NCBI GenBank assembly: GCA_900551995.1
Contig: URXW01000023.1
Coordinates: forward strand, 1-29,066
DNA: 29,066 nucleotides
DNA from: an uncultured Eubacteriales bacterium
GTDB taxonomy: Bacteria > Bacillota > Clostridia > Oscillospirales > Oscillospiraceae
Direction of reading: 5' to 3'
Shown in pieces: positions 23,278 through 29,066 of the stretch; the stretch's first letter is position 1, and each line of letters begins with the position of its first letter. The notes below the pieces were generated by a model. It saw nothing but the letters and a program-made list of their open reading frames with translations. It was not told the DNA's origin and searched no databases. Made by a program: the position numbers and the translations under genes.

Positions 23278-24168
23278 TTACTCTTCAATGCTTGCGTAAT
23301 ACATATCTACGCATTCTTGGAAAGTACGTTGATTGTTTAACCGGACTATATCCAAGCCAGCCGTTCTGATAATTTTAATTTCGCCAGTTTTTTCTACTCG
23401 GTGGAGTATATCGAGCATGGTAATGGCATCCAAGTTAAAAACGCAGCCGATATTGCACGGAGCTGTCAGAAGCTCATTTAGTGCGATTTCTTCTCTTCCA
23501 GCTACTTGGTCCATGATAACCGCCAGAATAACCCATGGGCTAAAGCTCTTTGCTGCCGGGATCGATTTTTTGTAAGTGCGTTTTTCCTTGCTCAAAATAT
23601 CGATAAATCCCAGTTCTCCAAACGGGCAGTCTATGTTATTTTCGGGAGATATCTTTCCAGGGTTTGATTTATATCTCGGCAAGTAGGTATTAACGATACA
23701 TGTAAAATCATCATTGAGGGAACGAAGAGCGACGGAAATATCTTCGCCACTCATCAGGACATAACTTTGCAGAGCCGAAACAAAATCCTCTTTTGTGAAC
23801 TCAGTCATCTTGAACTCATTGAAGAAATAGTACCATGCAGTTGCCTCCTCTTTGTTAGAAGCCAGTTTGTAATGTAAGAGGTGGAGCGTTCCGAGTTCTT
23901 CAATGTATCGGTCGTGCTCATAAATCTGATTGCCAAGATCCGTAAAGGTCTGAATACGCCGTCCTGCCGCGGGCTCCTGCGTTACCCCAACAGCCTGCAG
24001 CCAGTATCGCAAAGCCTTTACCATATTTGTACCGATGCCAAGCACATCAGTTGGATTTTCGTCCCGAGAGACAAAGACGTCGGCTCTATTGTGGACATGT
24101 TTCATGCCCTTGCTCAGCCAACCTTTTCTGATGAAAAATGTATCATGGGCACGAAATTTCATAGCCAT
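23278..24168 (-). CDS. DUF4007 family protein
   Basis: 296 residues. The start (FRAHDTFFIRKGWLSKGMKHV), the DVLGIGTNMVKALRYWLQA segment and GTLHLLHYKLASN/WYYFFNEF are typical of DUF4007. This family has no known activity but recurs beside DndC-like PAPS reductases in predicted DNA-modification and defence clusters. Start 24168: GGAGG with a 9-nt gap to ATGGCT. It lies 21 nt after the DndC-like gene and 18 nt before the ATPase gene, so the three form one operon. Confidence 0.85.
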   Translation of the reverse strand: MAMKFRAHDTFFIRKGWLSKGMKHVHNRADVFVSRDENPTDVLGIGTNMVKALRYWLQAVGVTQEPAAGRRIQTFTDLGNQIYEHDRYIEELGTLHLLHYKLASNKEEATAWYYFFNEFKMTEFTKEDFVSALQSYVLMSGEDISVALRSLNDDFTCIVNTYLPRYKSNPGKISPENNIDCPFGELGFIDILSKEKRTYKKSIPAAKSFSPWVILAVIMDQVAGREEIALNELLTAPCNIGCVFNLDAITMLDILHRVEKTGEIKIIRTAGLDIVRLNNQRTFQECVDMYYASIEE

Positions 24169-24189
24169 CGGTACATACCTCCAAATGTC

Positions 24190-25905
24190 TTACTTCGTTC
24201 TTAAGTATTTATCCATCATGCAGCCACCATCCAAATACTTGGCGGTAACACACATTTTGCAGCGAACACACTTATCAGGGTTAATATAATAACTATCACC
24301 AACGATAGAGATAGCCCCTGCCCGGCAAAGTGATTCGCACTTTAAGCATTTACGGCAAGCGTTGAACTTGCGGATTTGATATCCAATCATGCGTTGCAAA
24401 GACTCATGATCTGCCACATTCATAGTTCTTACTTTTACAGCATATTTATATCCGTCTTGCCCAAATGGCTGGATGGAAATAATGGGTACATTGGTTTTGA
24501 TATCAAGAACCAAAACCTCGTTCAGGAGCTTTTGACCCAATTCTGGGGCGACTCTCCCGAACGGAGTAAACATGCCTATCAAGTCATCGTCCAAAGGACG
24601 TACTAAGCTGTAAATCTTCGCATGATCTTCCGTAGTGCAATTTGTAAACCGGATCTTCACATCGCCAGCTGCGGCCAGACCATTTCCGCCCTGACGAGCC
24701 TTCCATTTTCCAGTGTCGACATATACTTCGGCATCCGGTTTGCCGATTTTTTCAGCAAAGCTTATCAGAAAATCTCTCCACTTTTTAGATTGTTCCGGCA
24801 TATAGATCCTGGATAAAAACTGCGCACGCTGGTTGTTGTTTGGACAGCACCAGCAGCCAACACGATCATATCCCAATCTATAGGCATCGTTAAAGTCCAC
24901 TTCTTCAGACAAAATATACAGCCAAATATCAAAGTCTTTCCAAAAGAAGATTGGAGAGGCAACAGTTTGCTGCTGGATCTTTACGGACTCAGCATCATCT
25001 TCAATACGGTTATACTTGCTCCGGCTCACAGATTCTGATTTTCTTATTCCGTAAAAAGTCAGGATCTGCTGGTTGCGATACAAGCTGTTAATGACCCTGG
25101 TAATGGGGCCGGTCTTAAACATGGAGCAGCACCAACGCATCATTCTTGCCGGAGGACCAATATCTTCGCAAACATCGTAGAATACTTGTTCTCTATTTTT
25201 GGCGACCTGGAAAATTGCAAGAGGATGGTTTTCTCTATACCTTGATGCATACTCGATCGTTGCCGGGAACTCTAATGTTGTATCACCAAAAATATGAACT
25301 AAGCTCGGATTGCTTAGGGCCTTTATGACGATATCAGCTGTTACGGTAGAATCCTTACCCCCGGAAAACGAAAGCACAATATGTTCTTCATCAAATTTCT
25401 CCGCCGCTTTTTTGATAAATGCGTGTGCCTCATCTTTGAGGTAGTGCAGCCTTAATTGATTTGCGCTGATAAATCGAGCAATATGCTTATCAAAATGCTC
25501 GTAAGTGTTCTGGTCTCTATACTGCTTAAGCTTTTGGGATAAAGCATCAGTATCAGCATCTTGGAAGGTTTTGCTTGATATTGAAACGGATTTCCCGTTG
25601 ATGTAATACCGGCTGTTTGCTGCCCATACAGACTTTTCAATATAGGCAAACGGTTCCTCACCTAAAAGTAGTTCGAGCAACAGACGTTCCTCTGGAAACA
25701 CAGGGCGCAGATCTGCAGAAAGATACTTCATTTTCTTAGCACACAGAGGACAAAAGCCCTTGTCAGCCTGTGTTGTTACTTGAATAATCGGGACTTCACA
25801 ATGAGTACACCAATATACTTCAGTAGGGATATCTTCAATTGTCACAGAGCCACAAACCGGGCAAAGCTCTTCATTGGTTTCTATATTGCAGGTTTTGCAC
25901 CACAT
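24190..25905 (-). CDS. DndC-like PAPS-reductase family protein with zinc ribbons and ferredoxin domain
   Basis: 571 residues. Two N-terminal zinc-ribbon-like cysteine sets (C3, C6, C15, C18 and C33, C36, C52, C55) come first. A PP-loop ATP pyrophosphatase domain follows with LSFSGGKDSTV (about 180) and GDTTLEFPATI. Cysteines suited to an Fe-S cluster are in MRWCCSMFK and RVGCWCCPNNN. A C-terminal 2x[4Fe-4S] ferredoxin part has CRKCLKCESLC and CVRCKMC. DndC of the phosphorothioation pathway shares the PP-loop plus Fe-S design; sulfur transfer to DNA or a nucleotide is a reasonable inference, not shown. No cysteine desulfurase, DndD or DndE is in the window. Start 25905: AGGAG with an 8-nt gap. 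Confidence 0.85.
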   Translation of the reverse strand: MWCKTCNIETNEELCPVCGSVTIEDIPTEVYWCTHCEVPIIQVTTQADKGFCPLCAKKMKYLSADLRPVFPEERLLLELLLGEEPFAYIEKSVWAANSRYYINGKSVSISSKTFQDADTDALSQKLKQYRDQNTYEHFDKHIARFISANQLRLHYLKDEAHAFIKKAAEKFDEEHIVLSFSGGKDSTVTADIVIKALSNPSLVHIFGDTTLEFPATIEYASRYRENHPLAIFQVAKNREQVFYDVCEDIGPPARMMRWCCSMFKTGPITRVINSLYRNQQILTFYGIRKSESVSRSKYNRIEDDAESVKIQQQTVASPIFFWKDFDIWLYILSEEVDFNDAYRLGYDRVGCWCCPNNNQRAQFLSRIYMPEQSKKWRDFLISFAEKIGKPDAEVYVDTGKWKARQGGNGLAAAGDVKIRFTNCTTEDHAKIYSLVRPLDDDLIGMFTPFGRVAPELGQKLLNEVLVLDIKTNVPIISIQPFGQDGYKYAVKVRTMNVADHESLQRMIGYQIRKFNACRKCLKCESLCRAGAISIVGDSYYINPDKCVRCKMCVTAKYLDGGCMMDKYLRTK

Positions 25906-26004
25906 TTTTGATTCTCCTACATATCAGTACCGTCAAAATATGTATACGCTGTCTCTATTTTAACTCAGAGTAACATAATTCTGGTCCATTAAAACGGACA
26001 GCAA

Positions 26005-26193
26005 TTAATTCTCGCGCTGAACCTGGCTGCACTTTTTGCGCGCATCCATAGGTTTTTCAGCATCCTTAGGGATAGCCCAAGATTTCCCGAACTTTGTTAA
26101 GCCAGGGATTCTCCCTTGAGAACAAAGGACTTGGATGCGTCGACGGGTGATCCCCCATTTTTCAGCAGCTTCTGCAATCGAAATGTAATCCAT
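26005..26193 (-). CDS. small MerR-like helix-turn-helix (excisionase-like) protein
   Basis: 62 residues. MDYISIAEAAEKWGITRRRIQVLCSQGRIPGLTKFGKSWAIPKD is a compact winged-helix layout of the excisionase/MerR N-terminal type; the tail is basic and Gln-rich. GGAGTG precedes ATG 26193. It lies 99 nt upstream of the DndC-like operon on the same strand and could regulate it, or act as an element excisionase. A hairpin with T-rich tail stands just before its ribosome site. Confidence 0.75.
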   Translation of the reverse strand: MDYISIAEAAEKWGITRRRIQVLCSQGRIPGLTKFGKSWAIPKDAEKPMDARKKCSQVQREN

Positions 26194-26206
26194 ATTTCAC
26201 ACTCCA

Positions 26207-26370
26207 TCAAAACAAAACAGCCCTACCACAGGGTAGGGCCACACCTAAGGTACAGTTGATGCTATCACGAAAAGGAACAGCCCTTGCATCTGCATCGTCG
26301 ATATTGGTACGGTAGCCCAATGCATCGAGTGTGTTGAAAATATTATATACCATTTGGCGAACAATTGCAA
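26207..26370 (-). promoter_or_regulatory. promoter and attenuator-like leader of the HTH gene
   Basis: On the minus strand: TTGCAA (26370-26365), 17 nt, TATAAT (26347-26342). A leader of about 130 nt then ends in the stem GCCCTACC/GGTAGGGC (26239-26220, CTGT loop) and TGTTTTGTTTT. The hairpin ends 16 nt before the HTH gene start codon. An open frame of 48 codons (26353-26207) begins at an ATG inside the promoter without a ribosome site; it may be a gene relic or chance. Confidence 0.5.
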
Positions 26371-26472
26371 TCACGAGCTTCCATTATTCCCTGTATTTCG
26401 GCACTATTTTGAGCTCATAGTAACACACAATTTTAGGACTAATAAAACTTTTTCAAACCTCAAAAGAAAACG

Positions 26473-26501
26473 TTGAACCTCCGGGCAATCAGAGCTACAA
26501 T
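26473..26501 (+). promoter_or_regulatory. promoter of the zinc-ribbon protein gene
   Basis: TTGAAC (26473-26478), 17 nt, TACAAT (26496-26501). A CGGAGGA ribosome site precedes ATG 26546. Confidence 0.75.
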
Positions 26502-26545
26502 GCAAACGCTTTTCAGGCAGAACTAAATCGAACGGAGGAACGACA

Positions 26546-27160
26546 ATGAATTATGAAGTAAAGCCGTTTCATGATTACGAGGCAATCACTATTGATGATC
26601 TGAAGGACAAAACCAATAGTTTGCTGAATCTGGTGACGGAGGAACAGCGGCCGCTGCGTGTATCTATGGAGAACGGTAAGGAGTTTCTGCTGTTTCCGCA
26701 GGATAATCTCGCCCCACTCTACGACCACGACTTTCGCTTGATTCTGATAGCGGCGATGCGGTATGCAATGGGCAGGAACACATATATGCCCATGGTGGTC
26801 GCTGATTATATCAAACGCCACATTCATCTTCTGGATGGCAAATTCCTTGTGTTGGCTACCGATGATATTCGACGCCACTTTGAGGACTACGGAGAACACG
26901 AGCCGAATCCAAATCTCTGGCAGAGCCTTTTGGGAGCGCTCGAATCAGAGAGGAGAAACAGAATCACCCGGTCAGCGAGGAAGATCAGGCCTTGCCCATC
27001 ATGCGGGAAACCATTGGAAGTCATGAGCATAGCCGACAACAAACATTCTCCCGGCGGCTTCGATGTAATTGCCCACTGTTGGAACTGCAGCTCGGACTTT
27101 GAGTGGCTCTGTGACAAGGACGGCAGCGCTTCGGAGATAAAGCGGTATTTCTTTGGGTAA
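26546..27160 (+). CDS. hypothetical protein with C-terminal zinc ribbon
   Basis: 204 residues, family not recognised. The N-terminal part (about 1-60) has a compact alpha/beta look (ITIDDLKDKTNSLLNLVTEE), reminiscent in feel of antitoxin-like domains but without a firm match. A helical middle follows. A C-terminal zinc ribbon has CPSCGKPLEV and, 28 residues on, CWNCSSDFEWL. Own promoter, good GGAGG site, probable weak terminator at 27180. It stands alone between two minus-strand groups. Confidence 0.7.
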   Translation: MNYEVKPFHDYEAITIDDLKDKTNSLLNLVTEEQRPLRVSMENGKEFLLFPQDNLAPLYDHDFRLILIAAMRYAMGRNTYMPMVVADYIKRHIHLLDGKFLVLATDDIRRHFEDYGEHEPNPNLWQSLLGALESERRNRITRSARKIRPCPSCGKPLEVMSIADNKHSPGGFDVIAHCWNCSSDFEWLCDKDGSASEIKRYFFG

Positions 27161-27179
27161 GAGATTGCAAAACTATGCA

Positions 27180-27214
27180 GGGAACTTTCGGGATTCTACA
27201 CCCAACAAGTTCCC
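27180..27214 (+). terminator. possible terminator after the zinc-ribbon gene
   Basis: GGGAACTT (27180-27187) pairs with AAGTTCCC (27207-27214), a 19-nt loop between them, followed by TACAAATTTTC. The long loop makes it uncertain. Confidence 0.4.
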
Positions 27215-27277
27215 TACAAATTTTCTCTGATGCACTCACCGCCTTATTTCATTGTTTATGCGGCTCAATTTTTGAGG

Positions 27278-27769
27278 TCAACCCATGATGCCGATTTTAT
27301 TGCCGTTCTCGTACATATCCTCGGCGTACTCGACATGGTTGGGACCTTCGCTTTGTATCCAGCCAAAGCCGGGGACATAGACCATATCCGCCAGTTCGTT
27401 ATCGTTAGCTATTGGTTCCGGTGCCGATTCAGACTGCGTAGGATGTACCGGAGCGGGTTCTGTCTGCGTAGGAGGTGCAGATTTCTGTTCTGTTTCGGCT
27501 TCATCTTCTATTTCCGGTGCAGGGGTGGGCAACTCCTTGGCGGCCACTTCCGGGGCTGATTCAGCTTCCGGCATTCCCGATTCTTGCTTTTCTGTGATTG
27601 CTGGCAACACCAGTTCCTCTGTTTCCGGAAGTGTCGGCCGTGGAGTGGTCACGGCGGTCGTTTCGCTCGGCGCGGGTGTTTTCTCGACCGTTTCGGCCTG
27701 CGGCCACACGGCGGCACACAGGGCGAGACAGGCGGTAATCGCCGCGGTAACGATGATTCTCTTTTTCAT
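27278..27769 (-). CDS. secreted Pro/Thr/Glu-rich protein, DUF6550-like
   Basis: 163 residues. A signal peptide (KKRIIVTAAITACLALCAAVW) leads to a long disordered stretch rich in Pro, Thr and Glu (about 28-125). A compact conserved-looking end follows: MVYVPGFGWIQSEGPNHVEYAEDMYENG. I recall that ending from DUF6550 proteins found on mobile elements of gut Clostridia. Function unknown. It lies 69 nt downstream of the integrase gene on the same strand. Confidence 0.65.
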   Translation of the reverse strand: MKKRIIVTAAITACLALCAAVWPQAETVEKTPAPSETTAVTTPRPTLPETEELVLPAITEKQESGMPEAESAPEVAAKELPTPAPEIEDEAETEQKSAPPTQTEPAPVHPTQSESAPEPIANDNELADMVYVPGFGWIQSEGPNHVEYAEDMYENGNKIGIMG

Positions 27770-27838
27770 TTTGGTTCCTCCTCTTTGGATGTAAAATGAT
27801 TGAGTTCTGTGGGCAACTCACCTTTTACGGAATAGCTA

Positions 27839-28798
27839 TCAGAACTTCAGAAGATTATCCAGAATATTTGCCGCCTGCTGAAGCTCGCCCTGAGTGGCTT
27901 CGTTTGGTATATCTTCATCCTTTTGCACCTTGTGCGGCAGATAAGGTTCATAGTTCTGCCGGGTTATCGATGGCCGGTAATGTCCCAACATCCGCGCCAG
28001 TTCCTTGGTTTCCATGCCGTTCCGCAGAGATAGAACGGCGCAGGTGTGCCGGAGATCTGTGAATCGGATGTGGTCAAGCCCCGCTTCCTTGATGATCTCA
28101 TTATGCATCCGGCGCACCATCTGCGGCGAGTACGGCTTCTGCGTGGCCGGATGCATGAACATCAGCGGACTGTTTGGATGCTTGGTGTGTTCCATGATCA
28201 GGAGGTCGACCACCTCCGATGCCAAGGTTATTGTTCTCGTTTCCGAGCCATATTCGATCAACTCCCGCCGTTCTACAGAGCGCTGCTCTGATATGGTCAG
28301 CGTCCTGCTTTTTACATTGAGGTCATTCCATTTCAGGGCGATGAGCTCACCCTGCCGCAGGCCGACCGTTAAGGCCAGCATGAACATGGGGAGATGCCCC
28401 AGCCGTTCTGCCGCATCCAGATAATCCTCCATCTCCAGCGGCGTCAGCACATCGGCATTGACCTTCTTTGGCTTGGAGTAGTGGAACGCTCTGGCGGGAT
28501 TATCGCTAATCAGGCCATCCCGCATGGCTTGGTCCAGGCATTGCTGAAGCAGGCGGTGGATGTGCCGCATGGTTTCTTCCCCCAAGCCAGAGCTGCCGGG
28601 TCGATGATTGCCGAAGCGCCGCCGTTCCTCCAGAAATTCTCCGACCATCTCCGATGTCAATTCAGAGAGCGGTATATCACCCAAACCGGGGAGGATATGG
28701 TTTTTGAATACATAGTTGTGTGCCGCATAGGTGGTCGGCCTGCTCTGATGCTTATCATAGGTTTCCTGCCAGAAGGGGATGTATTCCCGAAGTGTCAT
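27839..28798 (-). CDS. tyrosine-family integrase/recombinase
   Basis: 319 residues from ATG 28798, chosen because GGAGGTGG stands just upstream; an open frame continues 16 codons further. An N-terminal SAM-like core-binding domain (MTLREYIPFWQETYDKHQS) precedes the catalytic domain with Arg in TVGLRQGELIAL (about 148), FTDLRHTCAV and MLGHYRPSITRQNYEPY containing the nucleophile Tyr. The usual His of the HxxR box is Thr here (TDLR), seen in some related integrases. Probably moves the element that extends to the right; linkage to tRNA-Pro is possible but unproven. Confidence 0.93.
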   Translation of the reverse strand: MTLREYIPFWQETYDKHQSRPTTYAAHNYVFKNHILPGLGDIPLSELTSEMVGEFLEERRRFGNHRPGSSGLGEETMRHIHRLLQQCLDQAMRDGLISDNPARAFHYSKPKKVNADVLTPLEMEDYLDAAERLGHLPMFMLALTVGLRQGELIALKWNDLNVKSRTLTISEQRSVERRELIEYGSETRTITLASEVVDLLIMEHTKHPNSPLMFMHPATQKPYSPQMVRRMHNEIIKEAGLDHIRFTDLRHTCAVLSLRNGMETKELARMLGHYRPSITRQNYEPYLPHKVQKDEDIPNEATQGELQQAANILDNLLKF

Positions 28799-29066
28799 AT
28801 TCCCACCTCCATGCATTGGCACTGCAGATCCCGGAATGCTACCCACGGGAGCCTGGCTTGTTTCAGGATTTTCTTGTGTAGATAGTAGAACTCGTATAGC
28901 TTATACGGCGCTTCGGTTTTGGGGTTGAGGAACACATAGGGCGAGTCAGTTTCCGGTATCTGCTTCAGAAGGTGTTCTGCTTTGGCGTTGAGCGTCAGCA
29001 ACCGCCGGCCTTTGAGGATGTACCTGTAGCGGATATGAAAATCGGCCCACGACAAGGTGATCAGTT
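28795..29066 (-). pseudogene. degenerate tyrosine-recombinase fragment, 5' end off the window
   Basis: The frame is open through the right edge. The visible part (YVFLNPKTEAPYKLYEF, then KKILKQARLPWVAFRDLQ) aligns with the catalytic domain of the adjacent integrase, where FRDLQC stands in place of FTDLRH. It then ends after eight more residues, so the box II Arg, the next His and the whole Tyr segment are missing. Its TGA overlaps the ATG of the intact integrase (ATGA), so the two may be translated together. Either a truncated integrase remnant or a non-catalytic partner. Confidence 0.6.

Noticed and set aside
21949..25905. Complete BREX type 4 or Dnd system
   Set aside because: PglZ, BrxL, cysteine desulfurase, DndD and DndE are absent and the ATPase is truncated, so only a related, partial module can be claimed.

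Overview
The window reads as a chromosomal segment of a GC-rich, Gram-positive anaerobe of the Clostridia, most like an Oscillospiraceae (Ruminococcaceae) gut bacterium. This is inferred from strong GGAGG ribosome sites, sigma-A type promoters with 17-nt spacers, an L10 leader, a dnaG-rpoD operon, VncS/PhoB-like signalling genes and a ygfK-ssnA-hydantoinase cluster. No species assignment is possible from the sequence alone.

Positions 1-6630 hold a purine/urate-catabolism type cluster: ygfK (runs off the left edge) and ssnA on the minus strand, and a dihydropyrimidinase/hydantoinase on the plus strand, divergent from a 343-bp control region. That region contains two good promoters and a strongly structured ssnA leader that may be an uncharacterised regulatory RNA. 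A small membrane protein with an Ala/Gln repeat follows. Positions 6658-10714 are the macromolecular-synthesis operon dnaG-rpoD, with a secreted cohesin-like/InlB-repeat protein gene placed 1 nt after rpoD. Positions 10976-14732 are the convergent minus-strand operon rpmG-secE-nusG-rplK-rplA-rplJ-rplL. It carries recognisable L1 and L10 autoregulatory leaders. It is not followed by rpoBC and ends at a hairpin terminator shared with a copy 252 bp away. Positions 14786-20739 carry ruvX/yqgF with an HI0933-type flavoprotein, a GT2 glycosyltransferase, and a response regulator/histidine kinase pair.

At 21158-21233 there is an intact tRNA-Pro(UGG), with two decayed 5'-half copies upstream and repeated TGACCACA boxes on both sides. 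From here to the right edge the base composition drops clearly (AT-richer, different codon use) and the content is accessory: an integrated island. It holds a minus-strand operon of a DndC-like PP-loop/ferredoxin protein, a DUF4007 protein and an ATPase. The ATPase is cut off by what looks like a deletion joining it tail-to-tail with a proteasome-like (Ntn-hydrolase) gene. Beyond that lie a small HTH protein with an attenuator-like leader, a zinc-ribbon protein, a DUF6550-like secreted protein, a tyrosine integrase, and a degenerate integrase that runs off the right edge.

The most unusual material is (i) the DndC-like/DUF4007/ATPase module, possibly the modification half of a poorly described thio-modification or defence system, here partly deleted, and (ii) the structured leader between ssnA and the hydantoinase gene.
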